From Faecalispora jeddahensis (GTDB taxonomy: Bacteria > Bacillota > Clostridia > Oscillospirales > Acutalibacteraceae), in NCBI RefSeq assembly GCF_000577335.1, contig NZ_CBYL010000016.1, positions 1-64,000 on the forward strand: 64,000 nucleotides of DNA. The letters run 5' to 3'. Shown here piece by piece: positions 34,662 to 41,439 of the stretch (positions within the stretch are counted from its first letter, which is position 1; the number at the start of each line of letters is the position of its first letter). Made by a program: the position numbers and the translations under genes. Below the pieces are notes generated by a model that saw only the letters and a list, made by a program, of their open reading frames with translations, was not told the origin of the DNA and made no database searches.

Positions 34662-34829
34662 TGATTCTAACCGGCTTATCCCACGCCTGATTGCTTCTGC
34701 TCCTGAAACCTTTTCCTGTTCGCAATAGGCATCTAAAATCCTTTTGGATTTTTCGTCAAGCTTAATACCCATCTTGTGTGTTTTGGGATTTTCGGTTTTG
34801 GGACCTCGCTTTTTGCCCGTTTCCAGCAT
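34647..34829 (-). CDS. Ribbon-helix-helix (CopG/Arc-like) regulator 3
   Basis: 60 residues from ATG 34829 with AAGGAGGTG upstream. Order: basic arm KKRGPKTENPKTH, ribbon KMGIKLDEKS, helix KRILDAYCEQE, turn, helix VSGAEAIRRGISRLESDLKK. It is more distant from RHH 1 and 2 than they are from each other. A perfect palindrome with 17-bp arms covers its -10, so it probably represses itself. Confidence 0.85.
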   Translation of the reverse strand: MLETGKKRGPKTENPKTHKMGIKLDEKSKRILDAYCEQEKVSGAEAIRRGISRLESDLKK

Positions 34830-34844
34830 AGCACCTCCTTAGGA

Positions 34845-34890
34845 AAATAGGACTCACCTAAATTATAATTAGGTGAGTCCTATTTGTCAA
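34845..34890 (-). promoter_or_regulatory. Consensus promoter within a perfect palindrome
   Basis: TTGACA (34885-34890), 17-bp spacer, TATAAT (34862-34867), all perfect. The arms are 34845-34861 and 34869-34885 (core GACTCACCTAA and TTAGGTGAGTC) around a 7-bp centre that includes most of the -10. Confidence 0.85.
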
Positions 34891-34977
34891 TATGATTGTC
34901 ATCTTATTTTTTAAAATATTATAAATGAAGGCTCTTCTCCAAAAAAAGCGCCTGTTGTAATCGGTGCGAGACAGAAA

Positions 34978-35007
34978 AATAAGCGAAGCCTAAGACTTCG
35001 CTTACTG
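34978..35007 (-). terminator. Terminator of the BclA-like gene
   Basis: Arms TAAGCGAAG and CTTCGCTTA, then TTTTTCTG on the minus strand. Confidence 0.7.
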
Positions 35008-35054
35008 AACAAATACGCATGGAAACACCTGATACGGTTCTTTTCTGCTGACGC

Positions 35055-35999
35055 TCATTGCGCTGAAATGGAGATCGAATGATCTGCGCGCGCCGCGCCG
35101 GTTACCTTCTGGATCGAGAAAATCTGCGGGGTCACGACAAGCATCATAGAGGTCGCGTCCGCAAAAACAAGAATGCCGTACTCGTTGATCGTAATATCGC
35201 CGGAAGCGCTTGTGGTGGGGCCGGTCGTAAACGATATGCTGTCGCCCACCGCAACATAATCATGAATGTTCTTGATCTGATCCGTATCGCAGTTCTGCGG
35301 GAACGGATCGGGAGGAGTCAAATAGGTAATGGAGCTGTCGTAAACGCTGTCCGGAAAATAGAGAACCGTTATTTTATCGATGCTGAAAGCGACCGGCTCA
35401 TCCCCCAGCAGCAGCATGGGGATGCTCCCGGCGTCAGGCGATCGATACAGGGAATTGATCGGCCCGGTGATCGTCGCAAGCCTGTTGGAAAATAGGCTGA
35501 CCGATGCGCCCGGGTAGAGCGTTACGATCTGTTCCAGAACATGCGCGAACTGATCCAGCGCGAAGCAGCGGCTGTTGTCCGCCGCGCCGCCGCCGCTGTC
35601 GACGGCAGAAATCCGCAGATTGGCTTTCGATGAAATCATACCGGAGAAAAAGAGAGTCGCACTCGACATGTTCACCAGTGAAAAAGTAACCGGGGCGTCG
35701 TCGATATCCAGAACGGCGATCCCGCCCATATTGCCTGTTTTATTGGGCGAGTTGCTGTCAAATACCTGGCCTTTGTCCGAGATCAGCTGAACAGTAGTAC
35801 CCGGCGAGCCGGAGGTGGACTGGATCGACACCCACCAGTCGACGATATACAGGCCGTTTTCAGGAATCGTGACAACGCCTGTCACCGGATCATAACCGAG
35901 ATTCCCGGCCGAGCTGATCACTTGATCAAAGATAAAATTGCCGCTGTCTAAAATGCTTGTGACACTGTTTTTTTGGAGCTGCAATACTGTACTGGCCAT
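35055..35999 (-). CDS. BclA C-terminal-domain-like surface/exosporium protein
   Basis: 314 residues from ATG 35999 (AAAGGTGATAG upstream). Residues ~5-120 match the trimeric jelly-roll of BclA-type C-terminal domains: LDSGNFIFDQVISSAGNLGY, VVTIPENGLYIVDWWVSIQ, FSLVNMSSATLFF. A second domain (~185-310) has a similar pattern, with SFTTGPTTSASGDITINEYG. There is no collagen GXT repeat and no signal peptide. In spores such domains form the outer nap; here a coat or exosporium role is inferred. Two domains in one chain is less usual. Confidence 0.75.
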   Translation of the reverse strand: MASTVLQLQKNSVTSILDSGNFIFDQVISSAGNLGYDPVTGVVTIPENGLYIVDWWVSIQSTSGSPGTTVQLISDKGQVFDSNSPNKTGNMGGIAVLDIDDAPVTFSLVNMSSATLFFSGMISSKANLRISAVDSGGGAADNSRCFALDQFAHVLEQIVTLYPGASVSLFSNRLATITGPINSLYRSPDAGSIPMLLLGDEPVAFSIDKITVLYFPDSVYDSSITYLTPPDPFPQNCDTDQIKNIHDYVAVGDSISFTTGPTTSASGDITINEYGILVFADATSMMLVVTPQIFSIQKVTGAARADHSISISAQ

Positions 36000-36123
36000 C
36001 ACTATCACCTTTTTATTTAGTTTTGATCGCCCTCCTCTACCATATGGTATGTGCTGTGATTCAAAAAGTTAAGAACGGCCTGCAAAAACGAGGAACACGG
36101 CGCGGGGCGGCGGATTCGGCCGA

Positions 36124-36753
36124 TCAATCGCGCGCAGCGTATCTTCCGTTGAGGAAATGAAAGTCGCAGCACGCCGCGCCTTCCCCCAGGGTTCCGCTGC
36201 GCTCAAACCGGATTTTCGGCAGCAGCCCCGAGAAAGCCGTGGTATCGTTCTCGCAGTAAACCGTGCAGAGCTCAGGGCAGCCATGCTGCCGACAGGAATC
36301 CCAGTACAGACATCGGTGCAGATTAAAGTGGATTTCTCTTCCGCTGTTGCTCACCCATTCCGTTTCCCAGCCCTCTGCCGGGAAATTCCTGCTCATATGC
36401 GATTTTACGCCCATGCGGTACAGAAGAAACGCAAACGGGATGCGCGCCATCTGGGCGCTGCTCTCTTTCTTGATCAGCGCGGCTTTCTGCGTTTCGCGCC
36501 GGACGGCGGCCAGCGCGTCGCTCTGGGGGATGCCCTCCGCCAGCAACGCTTTGTAGTAGGCCATTGCCGGGAACAGCTTGCCGCGCAGGTGCTCCGCGAT
36601 CGCGGGATTCCCTTTGTCGTCCGCCTGCGCCACCAGCTCGTGATACAGCTCCTCTGCCCTGCCATAAATGCGTGTTCCCATGGGATCGGCGAATTCCTGT
36701 TCACAATCTTCCCGCAAAAACGGAAGATTCGTTGACTCAAACGCTTTCATCAT
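36124..36753 (-). CDS. L-2-amino-thiazoline-4-carboxylate hydrolase family protein
   Basis: 209 residues, ATG 36753 with GAGGAGACC upstream. The family pattern is seen in the second half: VSNSGREIHFNLHRCLYWDSC, RQHGCPELCTVYCENDTTAF, LPKIRFERSGTLGEGAACCDFHF. The name comes from a Pseudomonas enzyme that opens the thiazoline ring to make L-cysteine; most clostridial members are untested. Its start overlaps the AbrB-type gene by 17 nt, so the pair is co-translated. Confidence 0.85.
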   Translation of the reverse strand: MMKAFESTNLPFLREDCEQEFADPMGTRIYGRAEELYHELVAQADDKGNPAIAEHLRGKLFPAMAYYKALLAEGIPQSDALAAVRRETQKAALIKKESSAQMARIPFAFLLYRMGVKSHMSRNFPAEGWETEWVSNSGREIHFNLHRCLYWDSCRQHGCPELCTVYCENDTTAFSGLLPKIRFERSGTLGEGAACCDFHFLNGRYAARD

Positions 36754-36970
36754 TCGAGGTCTCCTCTATCTTCTCAAATATTTCGCCGGCGTGCTTTTGC
36801 AGGACATCCGCTTTGGTCACAGCGATCCCCCACTTTTCGTCGCCCAGAACGATCAGGGTATCGCCCGCCTGAATCCCGAACACCTCGCGCGCGTCCTTCG
36901 GAATAATGATCTGCCCGCGCTCCCCCACCTTTACAGTACCAAAAATATAGTGGCCTTTTGGGATTTCCAT
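36737..36970 (-). CDS. AbrB/SpoVT-type DNA-binding protein
   Basis: 77 residues from ATG 36970 (GAGGTGATAGGA directly upstream). The swapped-hairpin core IFGTVKVGERGQIIIPKDAR, EVFGIQAGDTLIVLGDEK is typical of AbrB/MazE domains, followed by a helical tail. It is likely an autoregulator of the pair: CATACTA/TAGTATG arms overlap the promoter. No toxin gene follows, so an antitoxin role is less likely. Confidence 0.88.
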   Translation of the reverse strand: MEIPKGHYIFGTVKVGERGQIIIPKDAREVFGIQAGDTLIVLGDEKWGIAVTKADVLQKHAGEIFEKIEETSNDESV

Positions 36971-36993
36971 TCCTATCACCTCGTCATATAATA

Positions 36994-37035
36994 CATACTA
37001 ATATGAATAGTATGACGGATAAAAGAAAATGTCAA
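36994..37035 (-). promoter_or_regulatory. Promoter with overlapping inverted repeat
   Basis: TTGACA (37030-37035), 17-bp spacer, TACTAT (37007-37012). The inverted repeat CATACTA (36994-37000) and TAGTATG (37008-37014) covers the -10 and start site. Confidence 0.65.
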
Positions 37036-37046
37036 GGCTTCCATCA

Positions 37047-37106
37047 AAAAAGCCCCGCATCGTTACCAAATGCTTCCGGTAACGATGCGGGGCTGCTTTT
37101 TTATCT
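37047..37106. terminator. Strong bidirectional terminator
   Basis: Arms AGCCCCGCATCGTTACC and complement around a 10-nt loop, with A and T tracts on either side. Confidence 0.8.
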
Positions 37107-37169
37107 TTGCCGAAGGATTCTGCTTTCCTGCGAAGGATGGGATTCCAGAATATCGATTGTGCCTTAACC

Positions 37170-37345
37170 TAATTCCTGATCGATCGGGATTTCGAGAAAC
37201 GAGAACAGCAAACCGCTTTTTGTCATCGGCCCAAAGTCTGAACTTCTCTCTTCGGTCAACTCGCAGAGCCTGCAAAACCGCCCTTCTGTTATCCCTCTCC
37301 GGCTGCCGCTTTCCCGCCTATTCTGCACCACTGATTGTCCTATGA
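37170..37345 (-). pseudogene. Decayed copy of the 106-residue gene at 33531-33851
   Basis: On the minus strand, blocks such as GCAGAATA, GGCAGCCGGAGAG, GCGGTTTTGCAGGCTCTGCG and TTTGGGCCGATGACAAAAAG line up with the coding sequence near 33600-33750, but indels break the frame into short pieces. The order of the blocks is conserved. It has neither start nor ribosome site. Confidence 0.75.
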
Positions 37346-37475
37346 CAAGGCGGGCCGCACCCAGTGGCCCGGGCATTTTTCATTATTCCAGCAGCGACAG
37401 AAAGTCAGGTAAAAATGATGTGATCCTATTTCCAGATATAAATAATAATGATTCTAATTATATTTTTATTTGTAT

Positions 37476-37504
37476 TTGTATTCAAAGAAGTCTCATGATA
37501 TAAT
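37476..37504 (+). promoter_or_regulatory. Promoter of the zinc alcohol dehydrogenase gene
   Basis: TTGTAT (37476-37481), 17-bp spacer, TATAAT (37499-37504). A 125-nt leader follows. Confidence 0.55.
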
Positions 37505-37634
37505 CAACACAATCATCAGATACGGCTCTGCCGTACCGAAGCGTTCATTGCGTCACCTGCCGATCAGCCTGGTGATAAAATGAACACAATAGGCCATCAA
37601 CAGAATTTCTTGATTCAGATAAGGAGGTTATAAG

Positions 37635-38696
37635 ATGAAGGGTTTTGGTGTTTTAAAAATTAACGAAGTCGGCTGGATCGAAAAAGAAAGGCCGGTTTGC
37701 GGTCCTTTGGACGCAATTGTCCGGCCGACAACACTGGCGCCCTGCACGTCAGACGTGCACACTTCTCATGGCGGCGCAGGAGCCGAGGGCAAGGACAACA
37801 TGATTCTCGGCCATGAGGCAGTAGGCGAAATTGTCGAGGTCGGCGAACTGGTAACGCGTTTCAAGCCGGGCGACAAGGTCGTTGTTGCGACAACAACACC
37901 GGACTGGATGCAGCCGGGAACACAGGGCAGATATCATCAGCACGACACAGGCCCTTTGCATAGCTTCAAATACACAACGACAAAGGATGGCTCGTTTGCA
38001 GAGTTTTTCCATGTGAATCATGCCGACGCCAACATGGCATTTTTACCGGAGGGTGTGACGGAAGACCAGGCGGTTATGGTAGTGGATATGATGTCCACAG
38101 GCTTCCACAGCGTTGAAAACGCAAGAGTGACCTTTGGAGACACCGTTGTCGTCATTGGAATCGGCCCGGTTGGGCTGATGGCAATTGCCGGGGCGAAGCT
38201 TGCCGGAGCAGGAAGAATCCTTGCGGTAGGAACGCGGCCCAATTGTATTGAAATCGCAAAAAAATATGGAGCTACCGATATCATCAGCTACAAAAAAGGC
38301 GACATTGTGGAGCAAATTGTGACGCTGACAAACGGCGATGTGGACTCTGTCATCATTGCCGGCGGAAACAAAGACAGCCTTGCCCAGGCAATCGCCATGG
38401 TAAAAGCAGGCGGAACTGTATCGAATGTCAATTACTACGATGTCACCGATGTTTTGGCGTTCCCGGCCTATTTGTGGGGGCTTGGCATGAAGAATGTAGA
38501 CATCCGCGGCGGATTCTGCCCCGGCGGTGCGCTTCGTATTGAAAAACTGCTCAAGATGATTCAGTACGGCAGAGTCGATACCTCCTTATTGATCACTCAT
38601 ACCTTTGAAGGCTTTGAGAAGATTGAGGATGCATTCAAGCTGATGGCCGAGAAACCCAGTGATTTGATCAAGCCGGTGATTCATATTAAATGGTAA
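37635..38696 (+). CDS. adh: Zinc-dependent secondary alcohol dehydrogenase
   Basis: 353 residues, ATG 37635 with AAGGAGGTTATAAG upstream. The start MKGFGVLKINEVGWIEKE, Cys in LAPCTSDVHT, GHEAVGEIVEV, and an Asp in MVVDMMSTGFHSVE give the Cys-His-Glu-Asp catalytic zinc set of the Thermoanaerobacter brockii/Clostridium beijerinckii NADP-dependent enzymes. The nucleotide motif is GIGPVGLMAIAGAKLAG; a Gly-Thr-Arg (VGTRPNC) follows beta 2, consistent with NADPH preference. It interconverts secondary alcohols and ketones. It is a single-gene unit. Confidence 0.93.
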   Translation: MKGFGVLKINEVGWIEKERPVCGPLDAIVRPTTLAPCTSDVHTSHGGAGAEGKDNMILGHEAVGEIVEVGELVTRFKPGDKVVVATTTPDWMQPGTQGRYHQHDTGPLHSFKYTTTKDGSFAEFFHVNHADANMAFLPEGVTEDQAVMVVDMMSTGFHSVENARVTFGDTVVVIGIGPVGLMAIAGAKLAGAGRILAVGTRPNCIEIAKKYGATDIISYKKGDIVEQIVTLTNGDVDSVIIAGGNKDSLAQAIAMVKAGGTVSNVNYYDVTDVLAFPAYLWGLGMKNVDIRGGFCPGGALRIEKLLKMIQYGRVDTSLLITHTFEGFEKIEDAFKLMAEKPSDLIKPVIHIKW

Positions 38697-38719
38697 TCCC
38701 CAGTTTAGAGCTGTAACCC

Positions 38720-38766
38720 AAAAAGAAGAAGCGAATCAATGATAAATTGATTCGCTTCTTCTTTTC
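38720..38766. terminator. Terminator after the zinc alcohol dehydrogenase gene
   Basis: Arms AAGAAGAAGCGAATCAAT and complement with T run. Confidence 0.8.
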
Positions 38767-38838
38767 CATTTGTCGCAAAACGGACGCGGGAAATCACATC
38801 GTCATTGTTGATAGCACTTTTTACTGATTTGGACGTGC

Positions 38839-39357
38839 TTAATAAGTTTCTGTATGAATTTTTGCCTGATCCACTTCGTCTAATTGATGTGCAGGCATTG
38901 TCCCACTCGGATATCCCACCGCAATAATAGAAAGCACTGCCATATGCTCCGGAATCCCAAGGAGTTTACGCACATACTCTTCACTGCTCATTCCCTGGTT
39001 GGATTCTCTTAACCGAATCTGCACCCAGCAGGAGCCAAGCCCTAATTTCTCTGCTTCCAGCTGCATAATGACAGCGGCGATCGAGGCGTCTTCTATCCAG
39101 GTATCGGTTTTCTGTGTATTGCCCAATACCACAATCGCAAGGGGTGTCTTCGGTAAAAACGGCTGATTAGGCTGCCGGCAGTCGCCAAGCTTTTGAAGCG
39201 TCTCTTTCTTTTCGACCACTACAAACTCCCATGGGCGGGTATTCTTCCCGGTGGGCCCCAGCTGTGCTGCCTGAAGAAGCTTTTCTTTTTTCTCCGCTTC
39301 CACAGCCTTGTCTTCAAATTTTCGGCAGCTTCTTCTTGTAAGCAACAGATCCAACAT
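38839..39357 (-). CDS. Nitroreductase family protein
   Basis: 172 residues, ATG 39357 with GTGAGG upstream. FMN-binding features: LLTRRSCRKFEDKAV at the N-terminus, PTGKNTRPWEFVVV, and LGLGSCWVQIRLRE, then HMAVLSIIAVGYPSG. At about 170 residues it is the short form of the family. It may reduce nitro or quinone compounds or enoates. A TGTAATA/TATTACA palindrome over the promoter implies a dedicated repressor not found in the window. Confidence 0.9.
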   Translation of the reverse strand: MLDLLLTRRSCRKFEDKAVEAEKKEKLLQAAQLGPTGKNTRPWEFVVVEKKETLQKLGDCRQPNQPFLPKTPLAIVVLGNTQKTDTWIEDASIAAVIMQLEAEKLGLGSCWVQIRLRESNQGMSSEEYVRKLLGIPEHMAVLSIIAVGYPSGTMPAHQLDEVDQAKIHTETY

Positions 39358-39382
39358 AAATTTTTCCTCACTTTCTTACACC

Positions 39383-39402
39383 TGTAATACAATTATATTA
39401 CA
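39383..39402 (-). promoter_or_regulatory. Operator-like inverted repeat upstream of the nitroreductase gene
   Basis: Perfect arms TGTAATA (39383-39389) and TATTACA (39396-39402) around ATATAATT-like sequence that supplies the -10 region. The gene starts 26 nt away. Confidence 0.55.
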
Positions 39403-39550
39403 AAATTAGTATAGTACAATAGGGCAGAAAAAACTGATATAGTAATAAAAACACACTATTTAGAGTTGAGAGATATAAAACAAGGAAAATGGTACAGGTG
39501 TAGTACAAGTGTCGTGTGAGCGTAAATTCAGATCTAAAACCGCAAAAAGA

Positions 39551-39596
39551 AAACCCGCGCAATCACCGGAATCATCCGGTAACTACGTGGGTTTTC
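39551..39596 (-). terminator. Terminator downstream of tRNA-Leu
   Basis: Arms AACCCACG/CGCGGGTT-like with an inner CCGG stem, then TTTTCTTTTTGC on the minus strand. Confidence 0.6.
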
Positions 39597-39601
39597 CTCT
39601 T

Positions 39602-39686
39602 TGGTGCGGCTAATGGGACTTGAACCCATACGAGATAACTCACACGCCCCTCAAACGTGCCTGTCTGCCAGTTCCAGCACAGCCGC
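39602..39686 (-). tRNA. tRNA-Leu (anticodon GAG)
   Basis: 85 nt with encoded CCA. Acceptor GCGGCTG pairs with TAGCCGC; discriminator A. The anticodon stem CACGT/GCGTG encloses TTGAGGG, giving anticodon GAG (codons CTC/CTT). The long variable arm (GAGTTATCTC) is typical of class II tRNA-Leu. The T loop is GGTTCAAGTCC. It lies 96 nt downstream of the rnmV-like gene. Confidence 0.95.
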
Positions 39687-39781
39687 ATTTCTGCAAAATG
39701 ATAGTACCGAGCAGGCGCGGAGCCGACTCGACGAACAGTATTATATCATTCCGGAGAAAGACTTGTCAACTAAAATTCGCT

Positions 39782-40390
39782 TTATTTCAAAAGTTTTTCG
39801 ACAAGAACGCCGTATTCCTCGTAAGTCATCATGCTGTTGAGCACTTTCAGCAGTGCGTTTGTCGCAAGATGCTCCGGCAGACTCAGGTGTTCCAGCAGCA
39901 GTCTGCGGTTCTGCGCGCTGTTTTCCCCGCCGGTCAGACCGTCGCGGAACAGGTCGGCTTTTTCGATCTTTCGCACCGCCGCGGGAGCTTCCCACTGCGA
40001 AACGGATTCTTCTTCACAAAGCACTCCCGCGCGATCGAGCGCCTCTAAAATCTGCTGCTTCGAGACACCTTCCACCCCCAGCTTGCCCTCTTTAGAGCCT
40101 TTTACCTTGCGGCGCTCTTTGCCCAGAACATCCGGAATATAGGCATGCTTGATGTACTTTTCGGGGATCGCGCTCATCAGGTGGTGGCGGATGAGAAAGC
40201 CCGCGGAATCGCTGTCGGTCAGAATCAACAGGCCGCGCGTTTCCGCCATGCGGCGGATCAGCGCCATCTGCCGCTCATCTTTAAAAATGCGAAAGCCGCG
40301 CGTTTCGATAATCAGGCCGTCGATGATCGAAGAAAGCTTGATTTTATCATACTTTCCCTCCACGATCACAGCTTCTTTGATTTTGATCAA
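39782..40390 (-). CDS. TOPRIM protein related to ribonuclease M5 (DUF4093)
   Basis: 202 residues. The TOPRIM core is clear: KEAVIVEGKYDKIKLSSI (catalytic Glu), LLILTDSDSAGFLIR (DxD), with IIETRGFRIFKDE between. The C-terminal half is the domain seen in RNase M5-like proteins (DUF4093-like). RNase M5 matures 5S rRNA in Bacillota, and this protein may be the functional equivalent. Its start overlaps holA by 4 nt (ATGA), so both are translated from one message. Confidence 0.85.
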   Translation of the reverse strand: MIKIKEAVIVEGKYDKIKLSSIIDGLIIETRGFRIFKDERQMALIRRMAETRGLLILTDSDSAGFLIRHHLMSAIPEKYIKHAYIPDVLGKERRKVKGSKEGKLGVEGVSKQQILEALDRAGVLCEEESVSQWEAPAAVRKIEKADLFRDGLTGGENSAQNRRLLLEHLSLPEHLATNALLKVLNSMMTYEEYGVLVEKLLK

Positions 40391-41439
40391 GTTATTCGCT
40401 CCTTCTCGGCAATCAGCAGCAGCCGGGCAATCAGCTTTTCCATTAAAATACGGTCCCCGGTGCGCGAGCTTTTCAGCCCGATGTCGGTTTCCAGCAGTAC
40501 TTCAAGGCTCTCTCTCAGTTTTTCCAAAGAAAGGCCTTTCATGTCACGCTCCGCATTTTTCAGGCGGAATTCCTTTCCCTTATACGGAAAATAATTTGCA
40601 AGCTCCGCCGGGCTGTGGCCGCCCTGCACGCATGCGCGCACGCGGTACAAATCCACATAGGCAGACGACAGCACCGCCAGCACCGCCACCGGCTCTTCCC
40701 GCTGCTGGTACAGCAGATCGAGCAGAGAATACGCCTTATCGTACTGCGCGGACACCAGCGCTTTCGAGAGCAGGAACACTGTCGTCTCCAAGTTTTTCAC
40801 CGCAACGCGGTCGATCGCCGCGCGGGTGATCGCACCCTTGCCTATGTAGGCGCAGAGCTTGTCCAGCTCGTGGAACAGCGTTTGCAGCTCTTTGCCGCAC
40901 TGAGAGATCAAAAAAGCCGCGTCCTGCCGCGAAAGCTCGCAGCCGCGTTTTTCCGCGTAGGCGCACAGCAAGCGCTCGAGCTCGGCCCCGTCGCGCGGGC
41001 GCACCTCGACCACCGTGCCCTGCTTTTTGACCGCAGTGAGCCATTTTTTCCACGCAGCGGATTTTTTCATATCCATCTCAAGCGTCGGCTGAAACACGAG
41101 CAGCACCGTGGTTTCGGGCAAGTTTTCCACCAGCTCGTACAGCTTACTTAGCTCGCGCGCGGGCAGCTTTTCCACATCCAGATCGGTAATGACAACGTAC
41201 TTTTTTTCCGCCATCATCGGCAGAGCTTCCGCCGCGTCGGCTACCTTGTCGGCCAAAAGGCCGTCGCCAGAAAAGCGTTGCACGTTAAAATCCGCAAAGG
41301 GCTGTTCTGAAGCTTTCTTCAGCAGCCGTTTCAGATAGGCTGCAATCAGATATTTTTCTTCCCCATATAGAAAGTACAGGCCGTCCAGCTCCAGACGATC
41401 GGCGGCTTTTTTCCACTGGGCTTCCGTAAGTTCCGGCAT
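40387..41439 (-). CDS. holA: DNA polymerase III delta subunit
   Basis: 350 residues. HolA pattern: LDGLYFLYGEEKYLIAAYLKRL at the start, NVQRFSGDGLLADKVADAAEALPMMAEKKYVVI, a degenerate AAA+ fold and a C-terminal collar domain (SGRTGDRILMEKLIARLLLI-like end). Delta opens the sliding clamp in the clamp-loader complex. Its ATG shares one base with the comEC stop. Confidence 0.93.
   Translation of the reverse strand: MPELTEAQWKKAADRLELDGLYFLYGEEKYLIAAYLKRLLKKASEQPFADFNVQRFSGDGLLADKVADAAEALPMMAEKKYVVITDLDVEKLPARELSKLYELVENLPETTVLLVFQPTLEMDMKKSAAWKKWLTAVKKQGTVVEVRPRDGAELERLLCAYAEKRGCELSRQDAAFLISQCGKELQTLFHELDKLCAYIGKGAITRAAIDRVAVKNLETTVFLLSKALVSAQYDKAYSLLDLLYQQREEPVAVLAVLSSAYVDLYRVRACVQGGHSPAELANYFPYKGKEFRLKNAERDMKGLSLEKLRESLEVLLETDIGLKSSRTGDRILMEKLIARLLLIAEKERIT

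Noticed and set aside
36737-36970. Toxin-antitoxin system built on the AbrB-type gene
   Set aside because: The downstream gene is a thiazoline-hydrolase family protein with conserved enzyme features, not a toxin fold.
39540-39600. Fifth copy of the ATCATC motif near tRNA-Leu
   Set aside because: GGAATCATC occurs, but it is inside a terminator stem and the TGAG hairpin-adjacent half is missing.
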